DNA of 64,000 nt from Nonomuraea wenchangensis (GTDB lineage: Bacteria > Actinomycetota > Actinomycetes > Streptosporangiales > Streptosporangiaceae). The position numbers were made by a program, and so were the translations under genes. The notes beneath the pieces are model-generated. The model worked only from the letters and a program-made list of their open reading frames with translations. It ran no database searches and was not told the origin of the DNA. Below, piece by piece: positions 42,701-51,094 of this stretch. Within the stretch, counting starts at the first letter, position 1. Each line of letters begins with the position of its first letter. The stretch covers positions 1-64,000 of the forward strand of contig NZ_FOHX01000015.1 in NCBI RefSeq assembly GCF_900111685.1, written 5' to 3'.

Positions 42701-43589
42701 TGGCGTGGTCGACGCCCTTCTTGAGCACGAGGTCGGCCCGGCCCCGGGTGGGGGCGATGTTCTCGACCAGGTTGCGCTCGTTGATGTCGCGCCAGACGTT
42801 CACGGCGAAGGCGGTGGCCTCGTCGTGGGAGAGCTCGGCGATGTGCCGGAAGTACGACTTCGGGTCCTCGAAGGCGGTGCGGCGCAGCTTGTGGAAACGT
42901 TCGACGTACCAGGTGCGGATGCTCTCCACCTTGGCGTCCACGTAGATGGAGAAGTCGAAGTAGTCGTTGACGGCGAGGGAGGTGGGCGGGGCGGGCTGCA
43001 GGACGTTGAGTCCTTCGATGATGAGGATGTCGGGCTTTTTCACGGTCTGGACCGCGCCGGGGACGATGTCGTACTCAAGGTGGCTGTAGACGGGCGCCCG
43101 CACCTCGGCCGCCCCAGCCTTGACCTCCGCCACGAACCTGACCAGCGCCCGCCGGTCATAGCTCTCGGGGAACCCCTTGCGGTGCATGATCCCCTTGGCC
43201 TCCAGCACCGCGTTGGGGTGGAGGAAGCTGTCGGTGGTGACCAGCTCCACATGCGGATGCTCGGGCCAGCGGGCCAGCAGCGTGTGCAGCAGCCGCGCCG
43301 TGGTGGACTTGCCCACCGCGACGCTCCCGGCGATGCCCAGGATGTACGGCACCCGTTCCTCGGGATGGCCGAGGAACGCGCTCAGCACGCTGCTGCGTTG
43401 CTTGGATCCGGTGAAGTGCAGGTTGAGCAGCCGGGTCAGCGGTAGATAGATGTCCGTGACCTCGGTCAGGTCGATGGGGTCGTCCAGACCGCGCAGCTCT
43501 TCCAGCTCTTCGGCGGTGAGAGTCAAGGGCGTGTTCTTGCGGAGCTCGCTCCACTGCTCCCTGCTCAGTTCCACGTAGCCGTTGTTCAC
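42672..43589 (-). CDS. coaA: Pantothenate kinase, type I
   Basis: The 305-residue enzyme phosphorylates pantothenate, the first step of CoA synthesis. The P-loop GIAGSVAVGKSTTAR (about 86-100), TTDSFLHPN, the YDIVPG segment and IIEGLNVLQ are typical, and length matches the E. coli enzyme. GTG start; TACGCT lies 6 nt upstream with no Shine-Dalgarno. Confidence 0.96.
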   Translation of the reverse strand: MNNGYVELSREQWSELRKNTPLTLTAEELEELRGLDDPIDLTEVTDIYLPLTRLLNLHFTGSKQRSSVLSAFLGHPEERVPYILGIAGSVAVGKSTTARLLHTLLARWPEHPHVELVTTDSFLHPNAVLEAKGIMHRKGFPESYDRRALVRFVAEVKAGAAEVRAPVYSHLEYDIVPGAVQTVKKPDILIIEGLNVLQPAPPTSLAVNDYFDFSIYVDAKVESIRTWYVERFHKLRRTAFEDPKSYFRHIAELSHDEATAFAVNVWRDINERNLVENIAPTRGRADLVLKKGVDHAIRRVRLRRI

Positions 43590-43595
43590 CTAGGC

Positions 43596-43601
43596 AGCGT
43601 A
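43596..43601 (-). promoter_or_regulatory. -10 box TACGCT of coaA
   Basis: TACGCT on the - strand, 6 nt before the coaA GTG; leaderless arrangement. Confidence 0.4.
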
Positions 43602-43742
43602 GCGATGCGCCGCAAAGGGGATCATGGGCGGCCCCTGGTTCGGCGTCCACAGCCTGTGGATAAAACATGGGGATTATCGAGAGCCAGTTCGGGGAACTAT
43701 GATCGATTCGGCGAAATCGTTATGCAAGGGTTGGCAGGCGAC

Positions 43743-43748
43743 TAGCCT
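43743..43748 (+). promoter_or_regulatory. -10 box TAGCCT of the PhoX-like gene
   Basis: TAGCCT, 8 nt before the GTG at 43757, with a weak TTATGC 17 nt further upstream (43720-43725). Confidence 0.4.
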
Positions 43749-43756
43749 CTCGTGGC

Positions 43757-45169
43757 GTGGACCGTCGCCGCTTCCTCGCCGCCATGACCGCCGCCGGCGT
43801 CGCCGGGCCGTTCGCCGGGGTCGCCTGCGCGGGACGCCAGGGCGGCGCCCAGCCCGCGCCCAGCGGCTACGGCCCGCTGCGCCCCGCCCGCGACCTGCGC
43901 GACGGCAAGGTGCGCCTGCACCTGCCCGAAGGCTTCCGCTACCGCTCGTTCAGCGCCGCGGGCGAGAAGTTCAGCGACGGCGGCGAGGTGCCCGGCCGGC
44001 ACGACGGCATGGCCGCCTTCTCCGGGCCCGGCGGCAGCGCGATCCTCGTACGCAACCACGAGATCGGCGGGGCGGTCGGCGCGTTCGGCGACCGCGAGCG
44101 CGCCTACGACCCGATGGCCGGGGGCGGCACCTCCACCCTCCGCGTCACCCGCCAGGGCGAGGTCATCCGCGCCACCCCGTCGCTCACCGGCACCATGCTC
44201 AACTGCTCGGGCGGGCCCATGGCCTGGCGGGCCTGGGTGAGCTGCGAGGAGACCGTCAACGGCCCCGACGTGGCCGACGCGCCCGGCGGCGAGGGCAACG
44301 CCCGGCTCACCCAGAAGCACGGCTACATCTTCGAGGTGCCGCTCGACCGCGCCGCGACGGCCAGGCCCATCCGGGCGGCGGGCCGCTTCGCGCACGAGTC
44401 GGCCGCCTTCGACCCCTCCTCCGGCGCCATCTACCTCACCGAGGACAACTTCGCCCATCCGTCCGGGTTCTACCGCTACCTGCCGCCCAAGCACCCGGTG
44501 CTGGCCGGCAAACTGCTCGACGGCGGGCGGCTGCAGATGCTGGCCGTCGCGGACGCCGAACGCGCGGACCTGTCCCTGGGGCAGCGGCCGGGGGCCGCGT
44601 ACCCCACGGAATGGGTGGACATCGACGACCCCGACCCCGGCTTCCGCGGGCGGCCCGCCTACGACGAGGCGGTCCAGGCCGTCGGCCGCCAGGGCCGGGC
44701 CAAGGGCGCGGCGATCTTCGCCAGGCTGGAGGGCGCGGTCTATCACCAGGGCGTGGTCTACTTCGTCTCCACGCAGGGCGGCGACACCTCGCCGGCCGAC
44801 CCCATGCCCGACGGGTTCGGCAAGGGCCGCGGCCAGGTGTGGGCGTACGAGACCTGGAGCGGCACGCTCAGGCTGGTCTACGAGTCGCCGCGCGCGTCCG
44901 TCCTCGACCTGCCCGACAACATCACGGTGAGCAGGCGCGGCACGCTCGTCCTGTGCGAGGACGGCGACGGCGACAACTACCTGCGCGGGCTGACCAAGGC
45001 CGGGAAGCTGTTCGACTTCTGCCGGCTCGCGCCCATCGCCGGCGATCCCGGGGCCGAGTTCGCGGGCAGCACCTTCGGGCCCGGCGGCCACACGCTCTAC
45101 GTGAACGTGCAGGCCAAGCAGGGCAGGTCGTTCGCCATCTGGGGTCCCTGGGAGCGCGGGCTGTTCTAA
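43757..45169 (+). CDS. Tat-exported PhoX/DUF839-like protein
   Basis: 470 residues starting (M)DRRRFLAAMTAAGVAGPF, a twin-arginine signal; a Cys follows at about residue 24 (GVACAGRQ), so it may be a lipoprotein. The body matches the PhoX/DUF839 beta-propeller type: NHEIGG, CSGGPMAWRAWVSCEETVNG, GRFAHESAAFDP, YLTEDNFAHPSGFYRYLPP, and DNITVSRRGTLVLCEDGDGDNY. PhoX enzymes are Ca2+/Fe-dependent phosphatases; activity here is inferred. The stop overlaps acpS (TAATG). Confidence 0.85.
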   Translation: MDRRRFLAAMTAAGVAGPFAGVACAGRQGGAQPAPSGYGPLRPARDLRDGKVRLHLPEGFRYRSFSAAGEKFSDGGEVPGRHDGMAAFSGPGGSAILVRNHEIGGAVGAFGDRERAYDPMAGGGTSTLRVTRQGEVIRATPSLTGTMLNCSGGPMAWRAWVSCEETVNGPDVADAPGGEGNARLTQKHGYIFEVPLDRAATARPIRAAGRFAHESAAFDPSSGAIYLTEDNFAHPSGFYRYLPPKHPVLAGKLLDGGRLQMLAVADAERADLSLGQRPGAAYPTEWVDIDDPDPGFRGRPAYDEAVQAVGRQGRAKGAAIFARLEGAVYHQGVVYFVSTQGGDTSPADPMPDGFGKGRGQVWAYETWSGTLRLVYESPRASVLDLPDNITVSRRGTLVLCEDGDGDNYLRGLTKAGKLFDFCRLAPIAGDPGAEFAGSTFGPGGHTLYVNVQAKQGRSFAIWGPWERGLF

Positions 45170-45528
45170 TGGACGGCATGATCCTGGGCATCGGCGTGGA
45201 CGTGGTGGACATCTCCCGCTTCGAGCGGGCGCTCGAACGCACCCCGGGTCTGCGCGAGCGGCTGTTCACCGAGGACGAGCAGGCGCTGCCCGCGCCGTCG
45301 CTGGCCGCCAGGTTCGCCGCCAAGGAGGCCGTGGCCAAGGCGCTGGGCGCGCCCCGGGGGCTGGGGCACCGGGAGGCCGAGGTCTGCCGCGGCGAGCTGG
45401 GCAAGCCCGAGCTGCGGGTGACCGGGCGGGTCGCCGAGGTGGCGTACGAGCTGGGCGTCAAGCGCTGGCACGTCTCGCTCAGCCACGACGCGGGCGTGGC
45501 CGTGGCCTATGTGATCGCCGAGGGATAG
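45169..45528 (+). CDS. acpS: Holo-[acyl-carrier-protein] synthase
   Basis: The 119-residue enzyme transfers 4'-phosphopantetheine from CoA to ACP. GIGVDVVDISRFE with the Mg-binding Asp, FAAKEAVAKALG with Glu/Lys, and WHVSLSHDAG are all present. ATG at 45169 overlaps the preceding TAA; a second ATG at 45178 would give 116 residues. The CoA gene coaA is nearby. Confidence 0.94.
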   Translation: MDGMILGIGVDVVDISRFERALERTPGLRERLFTEDEQALPAPSLAARFAAKEAVAKALGAPRGLGHREAEVCRGELGKPELRVTGRVAEVAYELGVKRWHVSLSHDAGVAVAYVIAEG

Positions 45529-45537
45529 CGCGGGGGA

Positions 45538-45543
45538 TAGCTT
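45538..45543 (+). promoter_or_regulatory. -10 box TAGCTT of nnr
   Basis: TAGCTT ends 6 nt before the nnr ATG; no Shine-Dalgarno, so leaderless. Confidence 0.4.
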
Positions 45544-45549
45544 CGGATC

Positions 45550-47016
45550 ATGCGCACCGCCTACACCGCCGACCAGATCCGCGCCGCCGAGCACGTCCTC
45601 ATGGCCGGGCTGCCGCCGGGCACGCTCATGCAGCGGGCCGCCGCCGGGCTCGCCGCCGCCTGCGCGGGACTGCTCGGCCGCGTCTACGGCAGCCGCGTTG
45701 TGCTGCTCGTCGGCAGCGGCGACAACGGCGGCGACGCGCTCTACGCGGGCGAGCGGCTGGCGCGGCGCGGGGCGCGGGTGGAGGCGATACTCGCCGGGTC
45801 GAAGGCGCACGAGGCGGGGCTGGCCGCGCTGCTGCGGGCCGGCGGGCGGGTGGCCGGGCCCGGCGCGCTCCCGCGGGCCGACCTGATCATGGACGGGATG
45901 GTCGGGATCGGGGTGTCGGGGGCGCTGCGGGAGCCGTACGCGGCGCTGGCCGAGGCGGCGAACGCGGCCCGCGCCCCCGTCGTCGCCGTGGACGTGCCGA
46001 GCGGCGTGGACGCGAGCACCGGCCGCGTCCGGGGCGCGGCCGTGCGCGCCCTGGTGACCGTGACCATGGGCGCGATCAAGACCGGCCTGCTGGTCGATCC
46101 GGGGGCCTGGCACGCCGGCCGGGTCGAGCTGGTGGACATCGGGCTCGGCCCCTGCCTGCCCGACCCCGACGTGGCCGCGCTCACCGGCGGCGACGTGGAG
46201 GACCTGCTGCCGCACCCCGGCCAGGAGTCCGACAAATACCGCAGAGGCGTGCTCGGCGTGCTGGCCGGCAGCGACCTCTACACGGGCGCGGCCGTGCTGG
46301 CCGTGGGCGGGGCGCTGCGCGCCGGGGCCGGGATGGTCCGCTACGCCGGGCCGGCCGCGCCCGTGGCGCAGGTCCGCGCCGCCTGGCCGGAGGCCGTGAT
46401 CACCACGCTCGACCGGCCGACCGTCGAGGACGTCGGACGGGTGCAGGCATGGGTGCTCGGGCCGGGGCTCGGCACCGGCGACTGGGCGCACGAGCTGGCC
46501 GCCCAGGTGCTCGGCACCGGTCTGCCGGTGCTCGTGGACGCCGACGGGCTGACCGTGGTCGCGCGCGACCGCTCGCTGCTGCGCCGCACCGCGCCCACGC
46601 TGATCACCCCGCACGCCGGCGAGCTGGCCAGGCTGATCCGGGCCGAGCGCGCGGACATCGAGGCGGCCCGGCTGGAGCACGCCCGCGCGGCGGCGGCCGA
46701 GCTGGGCGTGACCGTGCTGCTCAAGGGCTCGACCACGGTCGTGGCCGAGGAGTCCAGGCCGGTCCGGGTCAACCCGACCGGCACCTCCTGGCTGGCCACC
46801 GGCGGCACCGGCGACGTGCTGTCCGGCGTGGCGGGCGCGCTGCTGGCCCAGGGGCTCGGGGCGTACGACGCGGGATCGTGCGCGGCTTATCTGCACGGGC
46901 TGGCCGGCCGGCTGGCCGCCGACGGCGCCCCGCTGACCGCCGCGGACGTCGCCACCGCCGTGCCCGCCGCCATCCGCGCGGTGACGGCAGGAGGGGAGAA
47001 GGCAGGGGGCGCCTGA
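45550..47016 (+). CDS. nnr: Bifunctional NAD(P)H-hydrate epimerase/dehydratase
   Basis: The 488-residue metabolite-repair enzyme restores damaged NAD(P)H. The N-terminal YjeF_N epimerase domain (1-205) has GSGDNGGDALYAG and the DGMVGIGVSG Asp. The C-terminal ADP-dependent dehydratase (215-488) has GPGLGTG and NPTGTSWLATGGTGDVLSG with the catalytic Asp. It is between acpS and alr, an order shared with many actinobacteria. Confidence 0.95.
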   Translation: MRTAYTADQIRAAEHVLMAGLPPGTLMQRAAAGLAAACAGLLGRVYGSRVVLLVGSGDNGGDALYAGERLARRGARVEAILAGSKAHEAGLAALLRAGGRVAGPGALPRADLIMDGMVGIGVSGALREPYAALAEAANAARAPVVAVDVPSGVDASTGRVRGAAVRALVTVTMGAIKTGLLVDPGAWHAGRVELVDIGLGPCLPDPDVAALTGGDVEDLLPHPGQESDKYRRGVLGVLAGSDLYTGAAVLAVGGALRAGAGMVRYAGPAAPVAQVRAAWPEAVITTLDRPTVEDVGRVQAWVLGPGLGTGDWAHELAAQVLGTGLPVLVDADGLTVVARDRSLLRRTAPTLITPHAGELARLIRAERADIEAARLEHARAAAAELGVTVLLKGSTTVVAEESRPVRVNPTGTSWLATGGTGDVLSGVAGALLAQGLGAYDAGSCAAYLHGLAGRLAADGAPLTAADVATAVPAAIRAVTAGGEKAGGA

Positions 47017-47052
47017 GGGTGAAAAACGCGCTCGACCACGCCCGTGAGCTGC

Positions 47053-47058
47053 CACACT
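47053..47058 (+). promoter_or_regulatory. -10 box CACACT of alr
   Basis: CACACT ends 6 nt before the ATG at 47065; leaderless arrangement. Confidence 0.35.
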
Positions 47059-47064
47059 AGAAGG

Positions 47065-48204
47065 ATGTACTCCTCGATGGCCACGCCCGCGGAGGCACGC
47101 GTCGATCTGGCCGCCATCCGGCACAACGTCGCCCTGCTCAGGGAGCGCACGGGCGCCGAGCTGATGGGCGCCGTCAAGGCCGACGCCTACGGGCACGGGC
47201 TGGTCCCCTGTTCGCGCGCGGTGCTGGAGGGCGGCGCGAGCCGGCTCGGCGTCGCGTTCGTCAGGGAGGCGCTGGAGCTGCGCGCGGGCGGCGTGACCGC
47301 GCCGGTCCTCGCCTGGCTCATCACCCCGGGCGAGCCGCTCGACGAGGCGCTGACGCACGACGTCGAGCTGTCGGCCGCCGACGTGCGGCTGCTCGACGAG
47401 ATCGCCGCCGCCGCGCGCCGCACCGGCCGCACCGCGCGGCTGCACCTGGAGGCCGACACCGGCATGAGCAGGGGCGGCGCTCCGCTGGCCGCCTGGCCGG
47501 GGCTGCTGGCCAGGGCGCTGGAGTTGCAGGCCGAGGGGGCCGTCGAGATCGTCGGCCTGTGGTCGCACTTCGCCTGCTCCGACATCCCGGGCCATCCGTC
47601 GGTGCAGCAGCAGCTGGAGGCTTACCAGACGGCGCTGAAGCTCGCCGAGCAGGCGGGCGCGGCCGGCTCGCACGTGATCAGGCACCTCGCCAACTCCGCC
47701 GCCGCGCTCACGCTGCCCGAGGCCCGCTACGACCTGGTCCGCTCGGGCATCGCGATGTACGGCCTCAGCCCGATCCCCGAGCAGGGCGACTTCGGCCTGC
47801 GCCCGGCGATGACCCTGGTGGCGCAGGCCGCGCTGGTCAAGCGGGTCCCGCAGGACTCCGGGGTCTCCTACGGCCACCTCTACACCACCGAGCGCGAGAC
47901 CCACCTGGCGCTCGTCCCTCTCGGCTACGCCGACGGCATACTCCGGCACGCCACGGGAAGAGCCGAGGTGCTCGCGGGCGGGCGGCGCAGGCGGGTCGCG
48001 GGCCGCGTGTGCATGGACCAGTTCATGATCGACCTAGGTGACGACCTGCTCGCCGCCGGCGACGAGGTGGTGCTGTTCGGCCCGGGCGACGGGGGCGAGC
48101 CGACCGCTCAGGAGTGGGCCGATACCCTCGGCACGATCACGCATGAGATCGTGACCAGGATCGGCTCGCGGGTGCCGCGGGTCCACGTGAGCACGGGCGC
48201 TTGA
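47065..48204 (+). CDS. alr: Alanine racemase
   Basis: The 379-residue PLP enzyme makes D-Ala for peptidoglycan. PLP-lysine lies in AVKADAYGHG (Lys38), and the second catalytic Tyr in DSGVSYGHLY. Other family motifs are RSGIAMYGLSP and GRVCMDQFMIDLG. ATG at 47065 (MYSSMATP) has no spaced Shine-Dalgarno; ATG at 47077 (AAGGA 12 nt upstream) would shorten it by 4 residues. Confidence 0.96.
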   Translation: MYSSMATPAEARVDLAAIRHNVALLRERTGAELMGAVKADAYGHGLVPCSRAVLEGGASRLGVAFVREALELRAGGVTAPVLAWLITPGEPLDEALTHDVELSAADVRLLDEIAAAARRTGRTARLHLEADTGMSRGGAPLAAWPGLLARALELQAEGAVEIVGLWSHFACSDIPGHPSVQQQLEAYQTALKLAEQAGAAGSHVIRHLANSAAALTLPEARYDLVRSGIAMYGLSPIPEQGDFGLRPAMTLVAQAALVKRVPQDSGVSYGHLYTTERETHLALVPLGYADGILRHATGRAEVLAGGRRRRVAGRVCMDQFMIDLGDDLLAAGDEVVLFGPGDGGEPTAQEWADTLGTITHEIVTRIGSRVPRVHVSTGA

Positions 48205-48218
48205 GAAGGATCGGGGAG

Positions 48219-49268
48219 ATGACGACGACAACACGGCGCAGGTTCGGGATCGCCGGCGCGCTCGTCGGCGCGGCGTCGGCGGGGGTCGCGGCGGCGGCCA
48301 TGGCCAAGCGCTACGCGGTCGGCCGGATCAGGCTGCGCCCCGACACCGAGGCCAGCGAGCCGTTCGGCGAGCTGCGGGGCAGGGAGCGCACGCACATCAC
48401 CTCCGACGGCGTGGCGCTGCACGTCGAGCTCGACGGCCCCGACGACGCGCCGCTGACCATCGTGTTCTGCCACGGCTACTGCCTCAACATGGAGTCCTGG
48501 CACTACCAGCGCAAGGACCTGCGGGACAACTACCGGCTGGTGCTGTGGGACCAGCGCTCCCACGGCCGTTCGCAGCGCGCCCAGGCCGACGACGGCATGA
48601 TCGACCGGCTGGGCGACGACCTGGCCGAGGTGATCGAGGAGTTCGTGCCCGGCCCGTGCGTGCTGGTCGGCCACTCCATGGGCGGCATGACGATCATGGC
48701 GCTGGCCGACCGCCACCCCGGGCTGTTCGGCGACAAGATCCGCGCCGTGGCGCTGCTGGCCACCTCGGCGGGCAAGCTGGCCGAGCTGACGCTGGGCCTG
48801 CCGGCCATGCTGTCCAAGGTCGTCCACAAGGTCGCGCCCGGCACGGTGTCCATGCTGGGCAAGCGCGGCGCGCTCATCGACCGCACCCGCAGCGTCGGCA
48901 GCGACATCGCCTTCCTCATCACCCGCCACATGGGCTTCGGCGACTCGAAGAACGTCAGCCCCACCGTCGTCGACTTCGCCGAGTCGATGATCAGGGCCAC
49001 CCCCACCGAGGTCTTCGCCGACTTCTACCCGGCCCTGATGAACCACGACAAACTGGCCGCGCTGGACGTCCTCGACTCCGTGCCCACCGCGATCATGGTG
49101 GGCGACGACGACTGGCTCACCCCGCCCGACCACAGCAGGGCCATCGCGGCCGCGCTGCCCAAGGCCCAGCTGACCGAGGTGCCCGACACCTCGCACCTGC
49201 TTCAGCTCGAACGTCCCGGCGTGGTCAACGACGCGCTGCGCGACCTGGCCAAGAGGGTGGAGCTGTAA
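48219..49268 (+). CDS. Alpha/beta hydrolase
   Basis: 349 residues. A short hydrophobic N-terminal stretch (about 8-30, RRRFGIAGALVGAASAGVAAAAM, Tat-like Arg pair) suggests membrane association or export. The fold shows the oxyanion HGYCLNMESW, nucleophile GHSMGGM, acid in MVGDDDWLTPP and His in DTSHLLQLERP. The ATG at 48219 has AAGGA 9 nt upstream; a TTG at 48201 is possible. In many actinobacteria such a hydrolase lies between alr and tsaE. Substrate unknown. Confidence 0.88.
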   Translation: MTTTTRRRFGIAGALVGAASAGVAAAAMAKRYAVGRIRLRPDTEASEPFGELRGRERTHITSDGVALHVELDGPDDAPLTIVFCHGYCLNMESWHYQRKDLRDNYRLVLWDQRSHGRSQRAQADDGMIDRLGDDLAEVIEEFVPGPCVLVGHSMGGMTIMALADRHPGLFGDKIRAVALLATSAGKLAELTLGLPAMLSKVVHKVAPGTVSMLGKRGALIDRTRSVGSDIAFLITRHMGFGDSKNVSPTVVDFAESMIRATPTEVFADFYPALMNHDKLAALDVLDSVPTAIMVGDDDWLTPPDHSRAIAAALPKAQLTEVPDTSHLLQLERPGVVNDALRDLAKRVEL

Positions 49269-49270
49269 CG

Positions 49271-49729
49271 ATGAGAGCCCCGACCGCCGAGGCCATGCGC
49301 GCGTTCGGCGCCCGCCTGGCGGCCCACCTGCGGGCCGGCGACCTGATCGTGCTGTCCGGGCCGCTCGGCGCCGGCAAGACCACACTGGTGCAGGGCATCG
49401 CCGAAGGGCTCAAAGTACGCGGCCCGATCACCTCGCCCACGTTCGTCATCGCCCGGGTGCACCCGTCGCTGACCCAGGGGCCGCCGCTCGTGCACGCCGA
49501 CGCCTACCGTCTGGGCGGCGACCTGGAGGTCGACGACCTCGACCTCGACGCCTCGCTGGAGGAGTCCGTCACCGTCGTCGAGTGGGGCGAAGGGCTGGTC
49601 GAGGGCCTGGCCGACGACCGGCTGGAGATCCACATCGACCGCGAGGCCGGCGACGAGGCCCGCGTGCTCACCGTGCGCGCCGTGGGGCCCCGATGGGCCG
49701 ACACGCCGGTTGATCGGCTCGAAGGCTAA
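49271..49729 (+). CDS. tsaE: tRNA t6A biosynthesis ATPase TsaE
   Basis: The 152-residue P-loop protein is needed with TsaB and TsaD for threonylcarbamoylation of A37 in tRNA. Walker A GPLGAGKTT (30-38), TSPTFVIARVH and VVEWGEGL are family motifs. ATG 2 nt after the hydrolase stop. tsaB and tsaD follow 2.4 kb downstream. Confidence 0.95.
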   Translation: MRAPTAEAMRAFGARLAAHLRAGDLIVLSGPLGAGKTTLVQGIAEGLKVRGPITSPTFVIARVHPSLTQGPPLVHADAYRLGGDLEVDDLDLDASLEESVTVVEWGEGLVEGLADDRLEIHIDREAGDEARVLTVRAVGPRWADTPVDRLEG

Positions 49730-49762
49730 AACACCGGTCACGTCCCCGCAAAGCTGGCACCC

Positions 49763-49855
49763 TTGACGTACCGGGCCAAAGACATGATCGTTGGCAGGGA
49801 TTCGCCCAGAATTTCTGGGTATCAGGGTGGGCGACATCCACGATATGGGTGGATG
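49763..49855 (+). promoter_or_regulatory. Promoter region of the surface-protein gene with two inverted repeats
   Basis: TTGACG (49764-49769) is followed after about 17 nt by a weak GATCGT -10. A perfect palindrome CCCAGAATTTCTGGG lies at 49805-49819. A second repeat pairs CATCCAC (49835-49841) with GTGGATG (49849-49855), which includes the ATG at 49853. The second could hide that start codon in a hairpin. Confidence 0.4.
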
Positions 49856-50551
49856 CTGGTGGCAAGACGGCAAAGTGGGGTGCGGCCGGTGCTCAGGGTC
49901 AGGCGTGTCGCGTACGCGGGAGCTCTCGTCATCGTAGGTCTGACCGGCTGCACAGCCTCGGCCGAGACCGAACCCACGGCAACCCCGACGGCCACCGCGC
50001 CGGGCACGCCGTTATCCAGCGCCACCGGCACCCCGGCGCCCACGGGCACCAGGCCCAAGATCCAGGTCCAGCTCAACCCAGACCGGGTCACCGCGGGCCA
50101 GACCAACACCGTGTGGATCCTCGCCAACTGCCCCGTCCCCACCGGCGGCCCGGCCCACACCGGCACCGCCACGTCCCGGGCGTTCGTCAGCGGCGCCACG
50201 CTCAACCCCGTGCCCTCCGGCGCCGGCTCCCCGACCCCCACCGGCTCGGCGGCCGGCTCGCCCTGGGTGCGCGGCTCCGCGCAGGTCTCAGGAACGGTCC
50301 CGCGCGGCACCTACACCGTCAGCGTCAAGTGCGACGGCACCAACGACGCCGGCAGCGCCAAACTGCGCGTCGTCGCCGGCGAGGCGCTGCCCACCCACGT
50401 GCCTACCCGGGCGCCCCGCGCGGGCGGCGGCGGCACGTACGCCAAGGACATGGACGAGGGCTCCTCCATCCCCTTCGGCCCGGCGGGCGTGCTGGTCGGC
50501 CTCGCCCTCGCGGGGGGCATCGGCTGGGCGGTCAAGCGGCGCAAGGCGTAG
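49853..50551 (+). CDS. Lipoprotein-like surface protein with C-terminal anchor, beside a sortase
   Basis: 232 residues from the ATG at 49853 (a GTG at 49889 is an alternative and gives a more typical signal). A signal with lipobox-like VGLTGC is near residue 33. Then come a Thr/Pro-rich linker, a beta-rich domain (about 65-170: IQVQLNPDRVTAGQTNTVW, GTVPRGTYTVSVKCDGT), a spacer and a C-terminal hydrophobic segment plus KRRKA (LVGLALAGGIGWAVKRRKA). The C-terminus resembles a sortase sorting signal without LPXTG; the preceding SIPFGPAG is the only candidate. A class F-like sortase gene starts 3 nt later, so it may be the substrate. Confidence 0.65.
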   Translation: MLVARRQSGVRPVLRVRRVAYAGALVIVGLTGCTASAETEPTATPTATAPGTPLSSATGTPAPTGTRPKIQVQLNPDRVTAGQTNTVWILANCPVPTGGPAHTGTATSRAFVSGATLNPVPSGAGSPTPTGSAAGSPWVRGSAQVSGTVPRGTYTVSVKCDGTNDAGSAKLRVVAGEALPTHVPTRAPRAGGGGTYAKDMDEGSSIPFGPAGVLVGLALAGGIGWAVKRRKA

Positions 50552-50554
50552 ACG

Positions 50555-51094
50555 ATGGCACGACCTGGACGGGTCGTCGTCGCGGGGGTCGTCACGGGGC
50601 TGGTGCTGTTCGCCTTCGGCAAGGGGGCTCAGGAGCAGGCGTCCACGCCCGCCGCGAACGTCGTGCCCGAGAGCCTCGACATCCCCTCGATCGACCTGGA
50701 GGCCCCGCTCATGAAGCTGGGCCTCGCCAAGAACGGCGACGTCGAGCTGCCGCCGTACGAGAAGCCCAAGACGGCCGGCTGGTACGAGGGCAGCGCCGTG
50801 CCCGGCGAGAAGGGCGCCTCGGTCATCATCGGCCACGTGGACACCAAGACCGCCCCCGCCGTGTTCTACAAGCTCAGGGACCTGCGCAAGGGCCAGACCG
50901 TCAAGGTGCGGCGCAGCGACGGCAAGACGGTGACGTTCAAGGTCGACTCGATCGAGCAGGTGCACAAGGACAGCTTCCCCACCCGGCGGGTCTACCTGGA
51001 GGACGGGCTGAGGCTGGTCACATGCGGCGGCGAGTTCGACCGCGCGCGCGGCGAGTACCTCGACAACGTCATCGTCTACGCTTCACGTGCATGA
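50555..51094 (+). CDS. Sortase, class F-like
   Basis: 179 residues with an N-terminal membrane segment (about 7-24, VVVAGVVTGLVLFAFG). The sortase fold follows, with catalytic His in IIGHVDTK, Cys in LRLVTCGGEFD, and a C-terminal Arg (FDRARGEY). The SLDIPSIDLEAPLMKLGL start is typical of actinobacterial class E/F enzymes. It attaches or cuts surface proteins. Coupled to the gene upstream (3-nt gap) and overlapping the next by 4 nt. Confidence 0.88.
   Translation: MARPGRVVVAGVVTGLVLFAFGKGAQEQASTPAANVVPESLDIPSIDLEAPLMKLGLAKNGDVELPPYEKPKTAGWYEGSAVPGEKGASVIIGHVDTKTAPAVFYKLRDLRKGQTVKVRRSDGKTVTFKVDSIEQVHKDSFPTRRVYLEDGLRLVTCGGEFDRARGEYLDNVIVYASRA

Noticed and set aside
45166..47949. 927-codon - strand frame across acpS, nnr and alr
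   Set aside because: Covers three well-recognised + strand genes; composition is typical of a shadow frame.
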